A stretch of 64,000 bases of DNA from LZORAL124-50-18 sp051208045 (GCA_051208045.1 JBPJFY010000007.1:124001-188000); one strand, 5' to 3'; positions 9,114-18,289 are shown, counted from the stretch's first letter. A program made the numbers and translations. The notes: generated by a model from the letters alone, not told the origin.

Positions 9114-11291
9114 ATGAAATCACATTCAACAAGTTCCGACTACCCTCTGATCCTGCGTGTTCTGGTTGTATTGGGGTGGACTTTGTTGACCATGGCGGGT
9201 GCGCAATCCAAGGAGCTGGATGCAACATTACAATCTCAACTGATCGCAGCGTTTACCGGTGCCGAGCAAATTGGTACGTTTGACGGCGAGCATAAGGTAT
9301 GGCCGATCCTCAAGGGCAGTGAAAAACTCGGGTATGCCTTTGAAACCAATGACGTCGTCCTGATTCCTGCCTACTCCGGCAAGCCGGTCAATACGCTGGT
9401 GGCTATTGACACTATCGGCACCATTCAATTTTCCAAAGTGCTTGAGCATCACGAGCCGATCTTGCTTGTGGGTATTCCCGAGAAAAAACTTTTCGATTTT
9501 GCCGAACAATACATCGGGCGGCATGCGACAGATCGCGTCTCGGTGGGTGAGAGCCGAATCGAAGGTGCGATCGCTGTTGATGCGATTACCGGGGCCACAG
9601 TGACTGTGATGGTGGTGAGCCAGGGCATCATGCGATCCGCCTTGAAGGTGTCGCACGCGATGGGCCTGGTTCAATCCTCTGAAGTGCAGAGCCTGCCCAT
9701 GGCTGAAGTCCGAAAGGATGTTTTCGATCGGAAGGACTGGGTCGATCTGGTGGGCGATGGTTCTGTCCGACGCATGAAGCTGGTGCGCGGTGAGGTGGAT
9801 GATGCGTTCAAAGGAACGCCTGCTGAAGACGTCGAAAACGCGCGCCCTGATCAGCGCGAAGATGTGTTTATTGATTTGTACTCCGCCTATCTCAATGTGC
9901 CTTCCATTGGACGCAGTCTGCTGGGTGACAGTGAACATGAGTGGCTGATGAAAAAACTGAAGGAGGGAGAGCATGCCATTGCAGTGATGGCTAACGGGAT
10001 GTATTCCTTCAAAGGGTCCGGTTTTGTGCGTGGCGGTATCTTTGATCGTTTCCGTCTGCAGTTACCGGAGGATGCCATCAGCTTCCGGGATGTCGATTAC
10101 TTCCGGCTGTCGGATCTGTATGCACCGGGTATCCCTGAGTTCAATGAAATGGCCATCTTTATCGTTCGGCCGCAATACGAGTTGAATCCCGGAGCGCCCT
10201 GGGATGTGGAGTTAACGGTCAGGAAGCAGACCGGGCCGCTGGACAGTGAGTTTGTGACGTTTCGTGGCGGATACCAGGTGCCGGAACCGTACATCGACCG
10301 CCCTGCGCTGGTCAAACCAGCCGCTCAGGTTGAGTTGATGGAAGACGAGGCCATTTGGGTGAGCATCTGGCGAAACCGGATGTTTCAAGTCGTCGTGGTG
10401 TCAATCAGCCTTATATTGCTGATGGGCATTATCTTCTTTCAGGATATTCTGGTTCGATACCCTCGCTTGTTGCATAACCTCCGAAGATTGTTTTTGATCT
10501 ATACCGTCACCTTTATCGGATGGTACAGCCTGGGACAGTTATCCATTGTGAACGTGTTGACCTTTGTGCATGCACTGATGGGGGATTTTCGCTGGGAACT
10601 CTTCCTGATGGACCCCGTTATTTTCATCCTCTGGGGATTCACTGCAGCGACCATCCTGCTGTGGGGGCGCGGAATCTTCTGTGGCTGGCTGTGCCCGTTC
10701 GGTGCCTTGCAGGAATTGATTAACGAGTTGGCCCGAAAGCTCAAAATCAAGCAATTTGAGCTGCCTTTTGCCTGGCACGAGCGGCTTTGGGCGATCAAGT
10801 ATCTGATTCTTCTCGCTCTTTTTGGTATCTCTCTGGAGTCCATGTCGCAAGCGGAACGCTACGCAGAAGTGGAGCCGTTCAAAACCAGTATCACCCTGAT
10901 GTTCCAACGCGAATGGTGGTTTGTCTCGTACGCCGTGCTGTTGTTGGTGATTTCAATTTTTACGAGAAAAGTTTATTGCCGGTATATCTGTCCGTTAGGG
11001 GCTGCGCTCGCGGTACCCACCAAACTGAGGCTGTTTGACTGGCTGAAACGACGAAAAGAGTGTGGGCAACCTTGTCAGTTGTGTGCGGTAGAGTGTGAAA
11101 TTCAGGCGATCCACCCGGACGGTACCATCAATGCGAATGAGTGCCACCACTGCCTGGATTGTCAGATGACCTACCACAATGACAACAAGTGTCCGCCATT
11201 GATCAACAAGAAGAAAAAAACCAAGAAACGTCCGGGTGCCCACGATGGTGGTCGCATACCGGCGCAAATCATCGAAGCCGGCAATGCCTGA
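9114..11291 (+). CDS. nosR: NosR, electron donor and regulator for nitrous oxide reductase
   Basis: A 725-residue polytopic flavo-iron-sulfur protein that passes quinol electrons to NosZ and is needed for nos expression. Order: signal/TM segment near residue 20, a periplasmic FMN-binding domain with the covalent-flavin type motif ITGATVT (~155), several transmembrane helices (~430-640) carrying two CxxxCP motifs (CGWLCP and CRYICP), and a C-terminal 2x[4Fe-4S] ferredoxin-like region (CGQPCQLCAVEC and CHHCLDC). GGAG at 9105-9108 places the start at the ATG 9114, not the upstream in-frame ATGs at 9081 and 9096. It is the first gene of nosRZDFYL. Confidence 0.96.
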   Translation: MKSHSTSSDYPLILRVLVVLGWTLLTMAGAQSKELDATLQSQLIAAFTGAEQIGTFDGEHKVWPILKGSEKLGYAFETNDVVLIPAYSGKPVNTLVAIDTIGTIQFSKVLEHHEPILLVGIPEKKLFDFAEQYIGRHATDRVSVGESRIEGAIAVDAITGATVTVMVVSQGIMRSALKVSHAMGLVQSSEVQSLPMAEVRKDVFDRKDWVDLVGDGSVRRMKLVRGEVDDAFKGTPAEDVENARPDQREDVFIDLYSAYLNVPSIGRSLLGDSEHEWLMKKLKEGEHAIAVMANGMYSFKGSGFVRGGIFDRFRLQLPEDAISFRDVDYFRLSDLYAPGIPEFNEMAIFIVRPQYELNPGAPWDVELTVRKQTGPLDSEFVTFRGGYQVPEPYIDRPALVKPAAQVELMEDEAIWVSIWRNRMFQVVVVSISLILLMGIIFFQDILVRYPRLLHNLRRLFLIYTVTFIGWYSLGQLSIVNVLTFVHALMGDFRWELFLMDPVIFILWGFTAATILLWGRGIFCGWLCPFGALQELINELARKLKIKQFELPFAWHERLWAIKYLILLALFGISLESMSQAERYAEVEPFKTSITLMFQREWWFVSYAVLLLVISIFTRKVYCRYICPLGAALAVPTKLRLFDWLKRRKECGQPCQLCAVECEIQAIHPDGTINANECHHCLDCQMTYHNDNKCPPLINKKKKTKKRPGAHDGGRIPAQIIEAGNA

Positions 11292-11317
11292 CTTCACTAT
11301 TAACCTGGAGAAACAAC

Positions 11318-13234
11318 ATGAGCGATAAAGATCCAACAGTTCAGAGTAAAACAGAAGAAAAAACAGGTATCACCCGCCGCGGCTTTCTGGGTGCGTCGGC
11401 GGTGGCAGGTGCTGCGGGTATTACTGGTGTCGCAGGCGTTGCTGGTTTAGCGAGTGGCGTGATGACCCGTGAAGCGTTTGCAGCGGCAGCAAAAGATGCC
11501 ATTGCAAAAGCGACAGTACACCCCGGTGAGCTGGATGAATACTATGGATTCTGGAGTGGCGGTCACTCGGGTGAAGTGCGAATTCTTGGCTTACCTTCCA
11601 TGCGTGAGTTGATGCGAATCCCGGTTTTCAATATCGAATCAGCAACAGGCTGGGGCCTCACTGATGAGAGTAAGCGCATCAAAGGGGATTCCGCGAAGTT
11701 CCTGAATGGTGACTCGCATCACCCGCATATGAGTATGACCGACGGCCGTTACGACGGTAAGTACGTGTTCATCAACGATAAAGCAAACACCCGTGTCGCG
11801 CGTATTCGCTGTGATGTGATGAAGTGCGACAAAATGCTGACGGTACCGAACGTACAGGCCATTCATGGGTTACGTGTACAAAAAGTACCTCACACCAAGT
11901 ACGTATTCTGCAACGGTGAAATGCGTATTCCACAGCCCAATGATGGTCGTGATCTGAACGATCCTTCAAAGTGGGGCACCATGTACAACGCAATCGATGC
12001 GGAAACCATGGAAATGGCGTTTCAGGTGATGGTGGATGGTAACCTGGATAACACCGACATGGATTACACCGGTCGATTCACGGCTTCCACCTGTTACAAC
12101 AGTGAGGAAGGATTAACCCTCGAAGAAACCATGCGTAACGAGCGCGACTGGGCGGTTGTATTTGACATTCATGCCGTTGAGAAAGCGATTAAAGAAGGCA
12201 AGTACACCACCATTGGCGACTCCAAAGTGCCGGTGCTGGATGGCCGCAAGAAGGCGAACAGCCCATTCACCCGTTATATTCCTGTACCCAAGAGTCCGCA
12301 CGGCCTGAACACGTCACCGGATGGTAAGTACTTCGTTGCGAACGGTAAGTTGTCACCTACGGTAACCGTTATTGCCATTGACAAGCTGCCAGACCTGTTC
12401 GCTGGCAAGATCAAAGAGCGTGACACAGTAGTTGCCGAGCCGGAATTGGGCTTGGGGCCATTGCATACTGCTTTTGACGGTCGTGGTAACGCTTACACCA
12501 CGTTGTTCATCGACTCCCAGATTTGTAAGTGGAATGTGGATGAAGCGATTCAGGCCTACAACGGCAAGAAGGTGAACTACATCAAGCAGAAGCTGGATGT
12601 GCAGTATCAGCCGGGTCACAACCACACCACCATGGGTGAAACACGGGATGCGGATGGCAAGTACCTGGTGTCGCTCTGTAAGTTCTCGAAGGACCGTTTC
12701 CTGAACTGTGGTCCGCTGCATGCAGAGAACGACCAGCTGATCGACATTTCCGGCGATGAAATGGTACTGGTTCATGACGGCCCAACGTTTGCCGAGCCTC
12801 ATGACTGTATGATTGTTCACCGCAGCAAGATGAAGCCGAACAAGTTGTGGACGCGAGACGATCCGATCTTCGCTGAAACGGTTGCTCAGGCGAAGCGTGA
12901 TGGTGTGAATCTGGAGATGGACAACAAGATCATTCGCGATGGTAACAAACTGCGTGTTTACATGACTTCTGTTGCGCCCAGCTTTGGTATGACCAGCTTT
13001 GATGCAAAAGTGGGGGATGAGGTCACAGTGATCATCACGAACCTGGATACCATCGAAGACGTACATCATGGCTTCGTGATGGTGAATCATGGGGTCAGTA
13101 TGGAGATTGGGCCTCAGGCAACATCCTCCATTACGTTCAAGGTCGAAGAGCCAGGATTGTTCTGGTACTACTGTCACTGGTTCTGTCACGCACTGCACAT
13201 GGAAATGCGCGGCGTGATGCGCGTAACCAAGTAA
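11318..13234 (+). CDS. nosZ: Nitrous-oxide reductase NosZ, clade I (Tat-exported)
   Basis: A 638-residue periplasmic copper enzyme reducing N2O to N2. The N-terminus has a twin-arginine signal (TRRGFLGASA) followed by a long hydrophobic Ala/Gly stretch, which marks clade I. The seven-bladed propeller holds the CuZ histidines (SHHPHMSM, SPHGLN, GPLHTAFDG, GHNHTTMGET and EPHDCMIVH). The C-terminal cupredoxin domain carries the CuA site, including MVNHGVSMEI and the CHWFCHALHMEM ligand loop. All expected ligands look present. CTGGAG at 11304-11309 fixes the ATG at 11318; an upstream open extension overlaps nosR and is not used. A terminator-like hairpin follows. Confidence 0.98.
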   Translation: MSDKDPTVQSKTEEKTGITRRGFLGASAVAGAAGITGVAGVAGLASGVMTREAFAAAAKDAIAKATVHPGELDEYYGFWSGGHSGEVRILGLPSMRELMRIPVFNIESATGWGLTDESKRIKGDSAKFLNGDSHHPHMSMTDGRYDGKYVFINDKANTRVARIRCDVMKCDKMLTVPNVQAIHGLRVQKVPHTKYVFCNGEMRIPQPNDGRDLNDPSKWGTMYNAIDAETMEMAFQVMVDGNLDNTDMDYTGRFTASTCYNSEEGLTLEETMRNERDWAVVFDIHAVEKAIKEGKYTTIGDSKVPVLDGRKKANSPFTRYIPVPKSPHGLNTSPDGKYFVANGKLSPTVTVIAIDKLPDLFAGKIKERDTVVAEPELGLGPLHTAFDGRGNAYTTLFIDSQICKWNVDEAIQAYNGKKVNYIKQKLDVQYQPGHNHTTMGETRDADGKYLVSLCKFSKDRFLNCGPLHAENDQLIDISGDEMVLVHDGPTFAEPHDCMIVHRSKMKPNKLWTRDDPIFAETVAQAKRDGVNLEMDNKIIRDGNKLRVYMTSVAPSFGMTSFDAKVGDEVTVIITNLDTIEDVHHGFVMVNHGVSMEIGPQATSSITFKVEEPGLFWYYCHWFCHALHMEMRGVMRVTK

Positions 13235-13292
13235 CGCTTTCCGGTCGCATCCGGGAAACGTAACGGACCAATTTCATCACTCCTGTGTGTGC

Positions 13293-13332
13293 AGGGGCGC
13301 TTAAGGCAGTACTCGGAGCGCCCCTATTTTTC
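13293..13332 (+). terminator. Hairpin terminator/attenuator between nosZ and nosD
   Basis: GGGGCGCTT (13294-13302) pairs with GAGCGCCCC (13316-13324), followed by TATTTTT. It lies 60 bases after the nosZ stop and 120 bases before nosD, so it may limit read-through from nosZ into the maturation genes or mark a separate nosD promoter. Confidence 0.7.
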
Positions 13333-13455
13333 CTGCAGGGCCCAGTTTTTTTGCAGGGCATAGGTTTCTTTCTGGAATTGGTCTTTTATTGAGGTTGTTG
13401 TCATGCGTGTAAATCTTCGGCACGATAGTCGAGTTGCAAAACTCAGGAGGAAGGC

Positions 13456-14769
13456 ATGAGAGCGATCCTGTTGGCGGCGAGCTGTGCCTGTTTGGGGGCC
13501 AGCGCGTCTGCTGCTTCAGAAACCCTGTCTCACCAGAATCACACCGATCAGACGCACTCAGAACTGCAGATGCAGATTGACCAGATTCCCACTAACGGGG
13601 AGTTCGTGGTACCTGCCGGTGTATGGCCGGGGGGGCTGGTCATCTCAAAGCCCATGACATTGCGTTGCGCGGAAGGCGCTGAAATCACCGGTAATGGCGC
13701 AGGCTCGCTGATAAAAGTGGCCTCGGTGGATGTTACGATCCGGGATTGTCGGCTCACCAGTTGGGGCGCAGATCTCACCTTGCTGGACTCTGCTATTTTT
13801 GTCGAGCGCCATGCACATAATGTGCGTATCGAAAACAACCGCCTGTATGGGGACGGTTTTGGTATTTGGCTGGATCAATGTCACTACGCCAAAGTGTACA
13901 ACAATCAAATTGAAGGTAACCTCGATGTGCGTTCGCAGGATCGGGGCAATGGTATTCACCTGTTTAACACCCGTCATGCAGACATTGCCGACAATGAAGT
14001 GTGGCATACGCGGGATGGGATTTACATCGATACCAGCAAACAGAACATTCTGCGCGGTAATCGATTGCATGACCTGCGCTACGGCGTACACTACATGTAT
14101 TCCTACCACAATACCGTCGAGAATAATTACACGTACAATACGCGAACGGGCTATGCATTAATGCAGTCCAAGCATCTCACGGTTCGAAACAATCGTTCGG
14201 AAGGCGATGAGAATTACGGGATATTGATGAATTTCATTACGAAATCAGAAATATCCGGCAACGTGGTTAATCACGTGGCCCATGGTGCTTCACCCACCGG
14301 TACCGCCTTTATCAAAGGAGCGGAAGGCAAAGCACTTTTTATGTATAACTCACTGTATAACACAGTGACAGCCAATGTGTTGTCGGACAGCGGAATTGGC
14401 GTGCATATTACCGCCGGATCGGAAGACAATACGTTTTTCAACAATAGCTTTCTGGCCAATCAACAGCAGGTCAAGTATGTCGCAAATCGACCTCAGGAAT
14501 GGTCTGATGCCGGAAAAGGCAATTACTGGAGCGACTACCTGGGGTGGGATCGCGATGGTGATGACATCGGCGATGTGCCACATGAGGCGAATGACACGAT
14601 GGATAAATTACTTTGGAAGTACCCCAGTGCGCGGGTGCTGGTGAATAGTCCGGCGGTGGAAGCCCTCCGATGGGCGCAGAACATGTTTCCGGTGTTGAAG
14701 TCACCCGGAGTTACCGACAGCTACCCTCTGATGCGTGCGCCGGTAGCTCAGCGGCAGGAGGGAGAGTAG
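13456..14769 (+). CDS. nosD: NosD, periplasmic beta-helix protein for CuZ assembly
   Basis: A 437-residue exported protein with an N-terminal signal (MRAILLAASCACLGASASA). The body is a right-handed parallel beta-helix of the CASH/pectate-lyase-like fold, visible as repeated N-N-x-Y/N patterns such as NVRIENNRLYG, NNQIEGN, GNRLHDLRYG and ENNYTYNT. With the NosFY transporter it delivers sulfur-containing material for the CuZ centre of NosZ. The conserved GNYWSDYLGWDRDGD-type segment near the C-terminus (split as NYWSDYLGWD) is typical. AGGAGGAAGGC precedes the ATG. nosF starts three bases after the stop. Confidence 0.95.
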   Translation: MRAILLAASCACLGASASAASETLSHQNHTDQTHSELQMQIDQIPTNGEFVVPAGVWPGGLVISKPMTLRCAEGAEITGNGAGSLIKVASVDVTIRDCRLTSWGADLTLLDSAIFVERHAHNVRIENNRLYGDGFGIWLDQCHYAKVYNNQIEGNLDVRSQDRGNGIHLFNTRHADIADNEVWHTRDGIYIDTSKQNILRGNRLHDLRYGVHYMYSYHNTVENNYTYNTRTGYALMQSKHLTVRNNRSEGDENYGILMNFITKSEISGNVVNHVAHGASPTGTAFIKGAEGKALFMYNSLYNTVTANVLSDSGIGVHITAGSEDNTFFNNSFLANQQQVKYVANRPQEWSDAGKGNYWSDYLGWDRDGDDIGDVPHEANDTMDKLLWKYPSARVLVNSPAVEALRWAQNMFPVLKSPGVTDSYPLMRAPVAQRQEGE

Positions 14770-14772
14770 GCA

Positions 14773-15741
14773 ATGGCGATGATTGAGCTGAATGATGTAT
14801 GCAAGCGCTTCGCCGGGTTTGATGCCGTGAAGCATCTCAGTTTCTCCATCGGAGAAGGTGAGGTGATCGGCCTGCTCGGGCACAATGGCGCAGGCAAAAC
14901 GACGACGATGAAAATGATTCTGGGGCTTGAGCCCGCGTCTGAAGGCACCATTCAGGTGCTGGGATGTGATCCGCAGAGCCGGGCCTTTCAGAAAGCGAAA
15001 TATCAAATCGGCTTTTTGCCGGAAAACGTGGCCTTTTATGGTCAGCTCACTGGCCGGGAAGTGCTTGGTTATTTTGCGCGCCTGAAAAAGGTGGGCCTCG
15101 AACGGGTGGGGGCGTTGTTGGAGCAGGTAGGATTAACTTACGCCTGTGACCGCAAAGTCAAAACCTACAGTAAGGGCATGAAGCAGCGCCTTGGTCTGGC
15201 GCAGGCGCTTTTGCAGGAGCCGGGTGTGTTGCTGCTGGATGAGCCGACGGTCGGTCTGGACCCGATTGCCACTCAGGATTTTTATTCGCTCATCGATATG
15301 CTCAGGCAGAAAGGAACCACGGTAATGCTGTGTTCCCATGTATTGCCAGGTATTGAGAAGCACATTGACAAAGTGTTGATTCTTTCCGGGGGCATGCTGC
15401 AGGCGGAAGGTACCATCGCGGAGCTTCGGCGGCAGGCGGGCTTGCCCGGCCTGATTCGAATCAATGGCCTGTCAGATCGGGAAGCCATCCGGGATGCGCT
15501 GATCGACCGGTTTGGGGATACGCTCGCCGAGAAACCGCACATCAAACTGGTGAATTGCGCCGAAATAGAGTTGTCTGTTTCCGCGGCAGACAAGCCCATT
15601 GTGTTGGCCCATTTGATGTCGGAATGTGGCAGTGAGCGCCTGTCCTTTCAGGATATCGAAGTGCAATCACCTTCACTGGAGCAGCTCTACCGGCATTTTA
15701 TCCATGAGGATCAGAAAACATCGTTTGGGAGGTTGTCATGA
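14773..15741 (+). CDS. nosF: NosF, ABC transporter ATPase
   Basis: A 322-residue cytosolic ATPase working with NosY and NosD in nitrous-oxide reductase maturation. Walker A is GHNGAGKTTT (around residue 36-45), the signature is YSKGMKQRLGLAQ (~133-145), and Walker B is VLLLDEPTVGLDP (~153-165); all look intact. The C-terminal ~90 residues form the family's accessory extension. It follows nosD by three bases and overlaps nosY by four (ATGA), so the three are translationally coupled. Confidence 0.95.
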   Translation: MAMIELNDVCKRFAGFDAVKHLSFSIGEGEVIGLLGHNGAGKTTTMKMILGLEPASEGTIQVLGCDPQSRAFQKAKYQIGFLPENVAFYGQLTGREVLGYFARLKKVGLERVGALLEQVGLTYACDRKVKTYSKGMKQRLGLAQALLQEPGVLLLDEPTVGLDPIATQDFYSLIDMLRQKGTTVMLCSHVLPGIEKHIDKVLILSGGMLQAEGTIAELRRQAGLPGLIRINGLSDREAIRDALIDRFGDTLAEKPHIKLVNCAEIELSVSAADKPIVLAHLMSECGSERLSFQDIEVQSPSLEQLYRHFIHEDQKTSFGRLS

Positions 15742-16562
15742 ATCCGGTCTGGGTGGTGGCAGGTAAAGAGCTGAAAGACGGTATGCGTAACCGCTGGATC
15801 ATCGCGATTGCCGTGATTTTCGCTGTACTTTCTGTGGCGATTACCTGGTTTGGTTCAGCGGCAACAGGGACGGTGGGATTTTCATCCGTGCCTGCGACCA
15901 TCACGAGTCTCGCCAGTCTGGTGGTATTTCTGATCCCTTTAATCGCCTTGTTGCTGTCTTATGACGCCATTGTGGGGGAGGATGAAGCAGGTACATTGCT
16001 GTTGCTTCTGTCCTACCCGCTGACGCGTCGACAGATCCTGCTGGGCAAGTTTTTGGGGCATGGCGCGATCCTATCTCTGGCTATTCTATTCGGCTTTGGA
16101 GTGGCTGCGCTGGTGGTGGCATGGGCCGCCGGCTCCGGGTCATTTATGGCGGTGCTGTCCGCCTTCGGCCTGTTTATCTTTTCCAGCATACTGCTGGGCC
16201 TGGTGTTTATTGCACTGGCCTATGCCGTATCGGCGGTGGTGGCCGAGAAATCCCGTGCAGCCGGGCTGGCGCTAATCTTCTGGTTCCTGTTCGTGTTGAT
16301 CTATGACATGGGATTACTCGGTCTGCTGGTTGCCACAGAAGGGAAAATGTCTGGGAATCTGTTCCCTTACCTGTTGCTGCTGAATCCTACGGATGTGTTT
16401 CGCCTGCTCAACCTGGTGGGGCTGGATGTGGTAAAGCAAAGCATGGGCGTGCTTTCGTTGGGCGTGGAATTTAGCATGCTGGAGCTCATTGGCACTATGT
16501 TGTTGTGGGTGGGGGTGCCTTTGTTTTTGGCGCAGTTGGCATTTCAGAGAAGAGCGCTGTGA
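15738..16562 (+). CDS. nosY: NosY, ABC transporter permease
   Basis: A 274-residue inner-membrane permease (ABC-2 type) that pairs with NosF. Six hydrophobic segments are visible, starting with WIIAIAVIFAVLSVAITW and SLVVFLIPLIALLLSYDAIV; the characteristic EDEAGTLLLLLSYPLTRRQILLGK block follows the second (residues ~77-100, given here in part as LLLSYPLTRRQILLGK). The start overlaps the nosF stop. The nosL leader begins immediately after its stop codon. Confidence 0.94.
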   Translation: MNPVWVVAGKELKDGMRNRWIIAIAVIFAVLSVAITWFGSAATGTVGFSSVPATITSLASLVVFLIPLIALLLSYDAIVGEDEAGTLLLLLSYPLTRRQILLGKFLGHGAILSLAILFGFGVAALVVAWAAGSGSFMAVLSAFGLFIFSSILLGLVFIALAYAVSAVVAEKSRAAGLALIFWFLFVLIYDMGLLGLLVATEGKMSGNLFPYLLLLNPTDVFRLLNLVGLDVVKQSMGVLSLGVEFSMLELIGTMLLWVGVPLFLAQLAFQRRAL

Positions 16563-16586
16563 GTGCGGCTGTGTTTCGAGGGAACT

Positions 16587-16631
16587 ATGATCAGAAGGGC
16601 TATGATAAGAAGGATTATGATAAGAGGAACT
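16587..16631 (+). repeat. Three 15-bp tandem repeats, each with an ATG and Shine-Dalgarno
   Basis: Units at 16587-16601, 16602-16616 and 16617-16631 share the pattern ATGATAAGAAGGATT with 2-5 changes. Each begins with ATG and contains an AGAAGG or AGAGGA element set to serve the next ATG, the last serving the nosL ATG at 16632. All ATGs are in the nosL frame. Confidence 0.85.
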
Positions 16632-17201
16632 ATGAATAAAGCGATGGCCCTGGTGGGCTTTTTAAGTGTAGGTGGGTTTTTGTTGGGCTGTCAGGAGGCG
16701 ACCACGCCCGTGCAGGTGGCCAGTCCTTTCGAAAAGATTGAGTCGGCGGATGAGTGTCACCTGTGTGGCATGTTGATCATGCAGTTTCCCGGTCCCAAAG
16801 GGGAGCTTTTTGAGCCTGTGGATGGCCAACCGGTTGCGCGAAAATTCTGCTCGACGCGGGATTTGTTTGCCTACTACTTTCAGCCGGAAAACCAGCACAA
16901 TGTGAAAGAAATCTATGTACACGATATGGCGCAGGCCAGTTGGGAGCAGCCGGGCAATGATCATCTGATTGACGCACGCACAGCCTGGTACGTGCTGGGG
17001 TCCAGCCAGCAGGGTGCGATGGGGGTGACGCTGGCAAGTTTCAGTCAGGAGGCCCATGCAAAACTGTTCTCAAAAAACTATGGCGGCCGTATTCTGGCCT
17101 TTGACCAACTCACTCTGGCGGAGGTTCAGGACGCCAGCGTGATGGGGGCGCCGGAGCCATCAGAAAACACGATGAATTCCATGCATCACCATTCGCATTA
17201 A
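16632..17201 (+). CDS. nosL: NosL, periplasmic copper-binding lipoprotein
   Basis: A 189-residue outer-membrane lipoprotein acting as copper chaperone for apo-NosZ. The lipobox FLLGC places the lipidated Cys at residue 20. The copper-site motif ECHLCGMLIM is present, followed by the NosL core (KGELFEPVDGQPV, KFCSTRDLFAYYF). The start at 16632 (MNKAMALVGF) gives a normal lipoprotein signal and has AGAGGA six bases upstream. Three upstream in-frame ATGs and a GTG at 16563 come from the 15-bp repeats and would add Arg-rich MIRR-type repeats, which I regard as unlikely to be part of the mature product. It ends the nosRZDFYL run; its C-terminus is His-rich (MHHHSH). Confidence 0.93.
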   Translation: MNKAMALVGFLSVGGFLLGCQEATTPVQVASPFEKIESADECHLCGMLIMQFPGPKGELFEPVDGQPVARKFCSTRDLFAYYFQPENQHNVKEIYVHDMAQASWEQPGNDHLIDARTAWYVLGSSQQGAMGVTLASFSQEAHAKLFSKNYGGRILAFDQLTLAEVQDASVMGAPEPSENTMNSMHHHSH

Positions 17202-17511
17202 TTCGCCACAGTCACACAATTCCCAATCAAAGGTGCAGATTTCTGAGCCGTCTCGATCTCACTGAGGCGGCGATTATCTCCACGCTTCCGGAATCGTCAC
17301 CTCGCAAAAATTGATCTGTGTCAAAACCGCAATTGACACGTATCAAGAAAGCTTTCGATATACCTCAAAAGTAACCATTTATACTCCTATGGTGGTATGT
17401 CGCGCTGCTATGCTGAACGCTAAATTGTCTAAAAGACAGCGCAGACGAGTTTAAAAATTAATCGCCAGCGTAACGAAAAAAATAAGCTGCTCACCGAAGA
17501 GGGGGAGAGCC
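17202..17511 (+). promoter_or_regulatory. dnr leader with two tandem FNR/DNR boxes
   Basis: This 310-base gap has no gene. It holds TTGAT-CTGT-GTCAA at 17311-17324 and TTGAC-ACGT-ATCAA at 17333-17346, whose centres are 22 bp apart, two helical turns on the same face. A TATACT hexamer at 17380-17385 is the best -10 candidate downstream. The layout fits positive or negative self-control of the DNR gene that follows. Confidence 0.8.
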
Positions 17512-18222
17512 ATGATCAGCGCAGCCGCCATCTCAGAAATTCGCCAGTATGAACCGTTCAGTCGTTTGAGCGAGTCTTTGTTGCAATCGCTGGCATGCAA
17601 CATTCGTTGCAGCCAGTTCGATACCAACGAGAGAATCTGTTTACAGGGTGATGCAGCCACGTCGTTTTTTCTTCTGGTGGAAGGGCGAGTGACGTTGTCG
17701 CGCATTTCCTCCGAGGGGCAGGAAAAGATTTTTGATATCCTGGAAGAAGGCGAGGTTATCTCGGAAACGGCATTGTTCCTGGACAGCCCTCAACACATGG
17801 CGACCGTGAAAGCGATTACGCCTTGCAAGGTATTCGCTTTCAAATGCGCCCCGCTGAAGATGCACCTGGCGGAGAATCCGTTGTGCTGCTTACAGTTTCT
17901 GAATGCGCTGTCCAAAAAGTTTGTGGACAGCATGCTGGAAATCGAGAGTCTTACCATGGATACAGCCATATCCCGAGTGGCCAGTTATCTCGTGAAAACG
18001 TCTCACAAAGTGGGGTATGAGGCGAAGTCCATTACGTTGCCGGTGCAAAAGCAGCTGTTGGCTTCCCGTCTGGGAATTACGCCAGAAACGCTGTCGCGAA
18101 TCTTCAATAAGTTCCGAAAAGAAAAACTGATCAGTATCGACGGTCTGGATGTGAGTATTCCGGACATTCGAGCGATTCAGAACCGTTATGCCATGGGCAG
18201 TGAGCTGCGTATTGCCTGTTGA
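17512..18222 (+). CDS. dnr: DNR-type Crp/Fnr transcriptional regulator (copy 1)
   Basis: A 236-residue Crp/Fnr regulator. Residues ~15-130 are the cyclic-nucleotide-like sensor domain, ~135-160 the dimer helix and ~165-225 the winged helix with the recognition helix LGITPETLSRIFNKFRKE, whose E-SR core reads TTGAT half-sites. There is no N-terminal four-Cys cluster, so it is not FNR; this fits the heme-based NO sensor DNR. It sits directly after nosL behind two DNR boxes. GAGGGGGAGAGCC precedes the ATG. It differs a good deal from the second copy at 18305, so it is not a recent duplicate. Confidence 0.88.
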   Translation: MISAAAISEIRQYEPFSRLSESLLQSLACNIRCSQFDTNERICLQGDAATSFFLLVEGRVTLSRISSEGQEKIFDILEEGEVISETALFLDSPQHMATVKAITPCKVFAFKCAPLKMHLAENPLCCLQFLNALSKKFVDSMLEIESLTMDTAISRVASYLVKTSHKVGYEAKSITLPVQKQLLASRLGITPETLSRIFNKFRKEKLISIDGLDVSIPDIRAIQNRYAMGSELRIAC

Positions 18223-18250
18223 GTTTCCGTTTGAGTAGATCCTGTGCTAC

Positions 18251-18289
18251 GCCGGTCACCCCCATGGGTAGGCCGGCTTTTTTCTTTTT
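18251..18289. terminator. Terminator between the two convergent DNR genes
   Basis: GCCGG...CCGGC with an inner ACCC/GGGT stem is followed by a T-rich run (TTTTTTCTTTTTC) on the plus strand. It ends transcription of the plus-strand DNR gene before the convergent copy. Confidence 0.75.
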
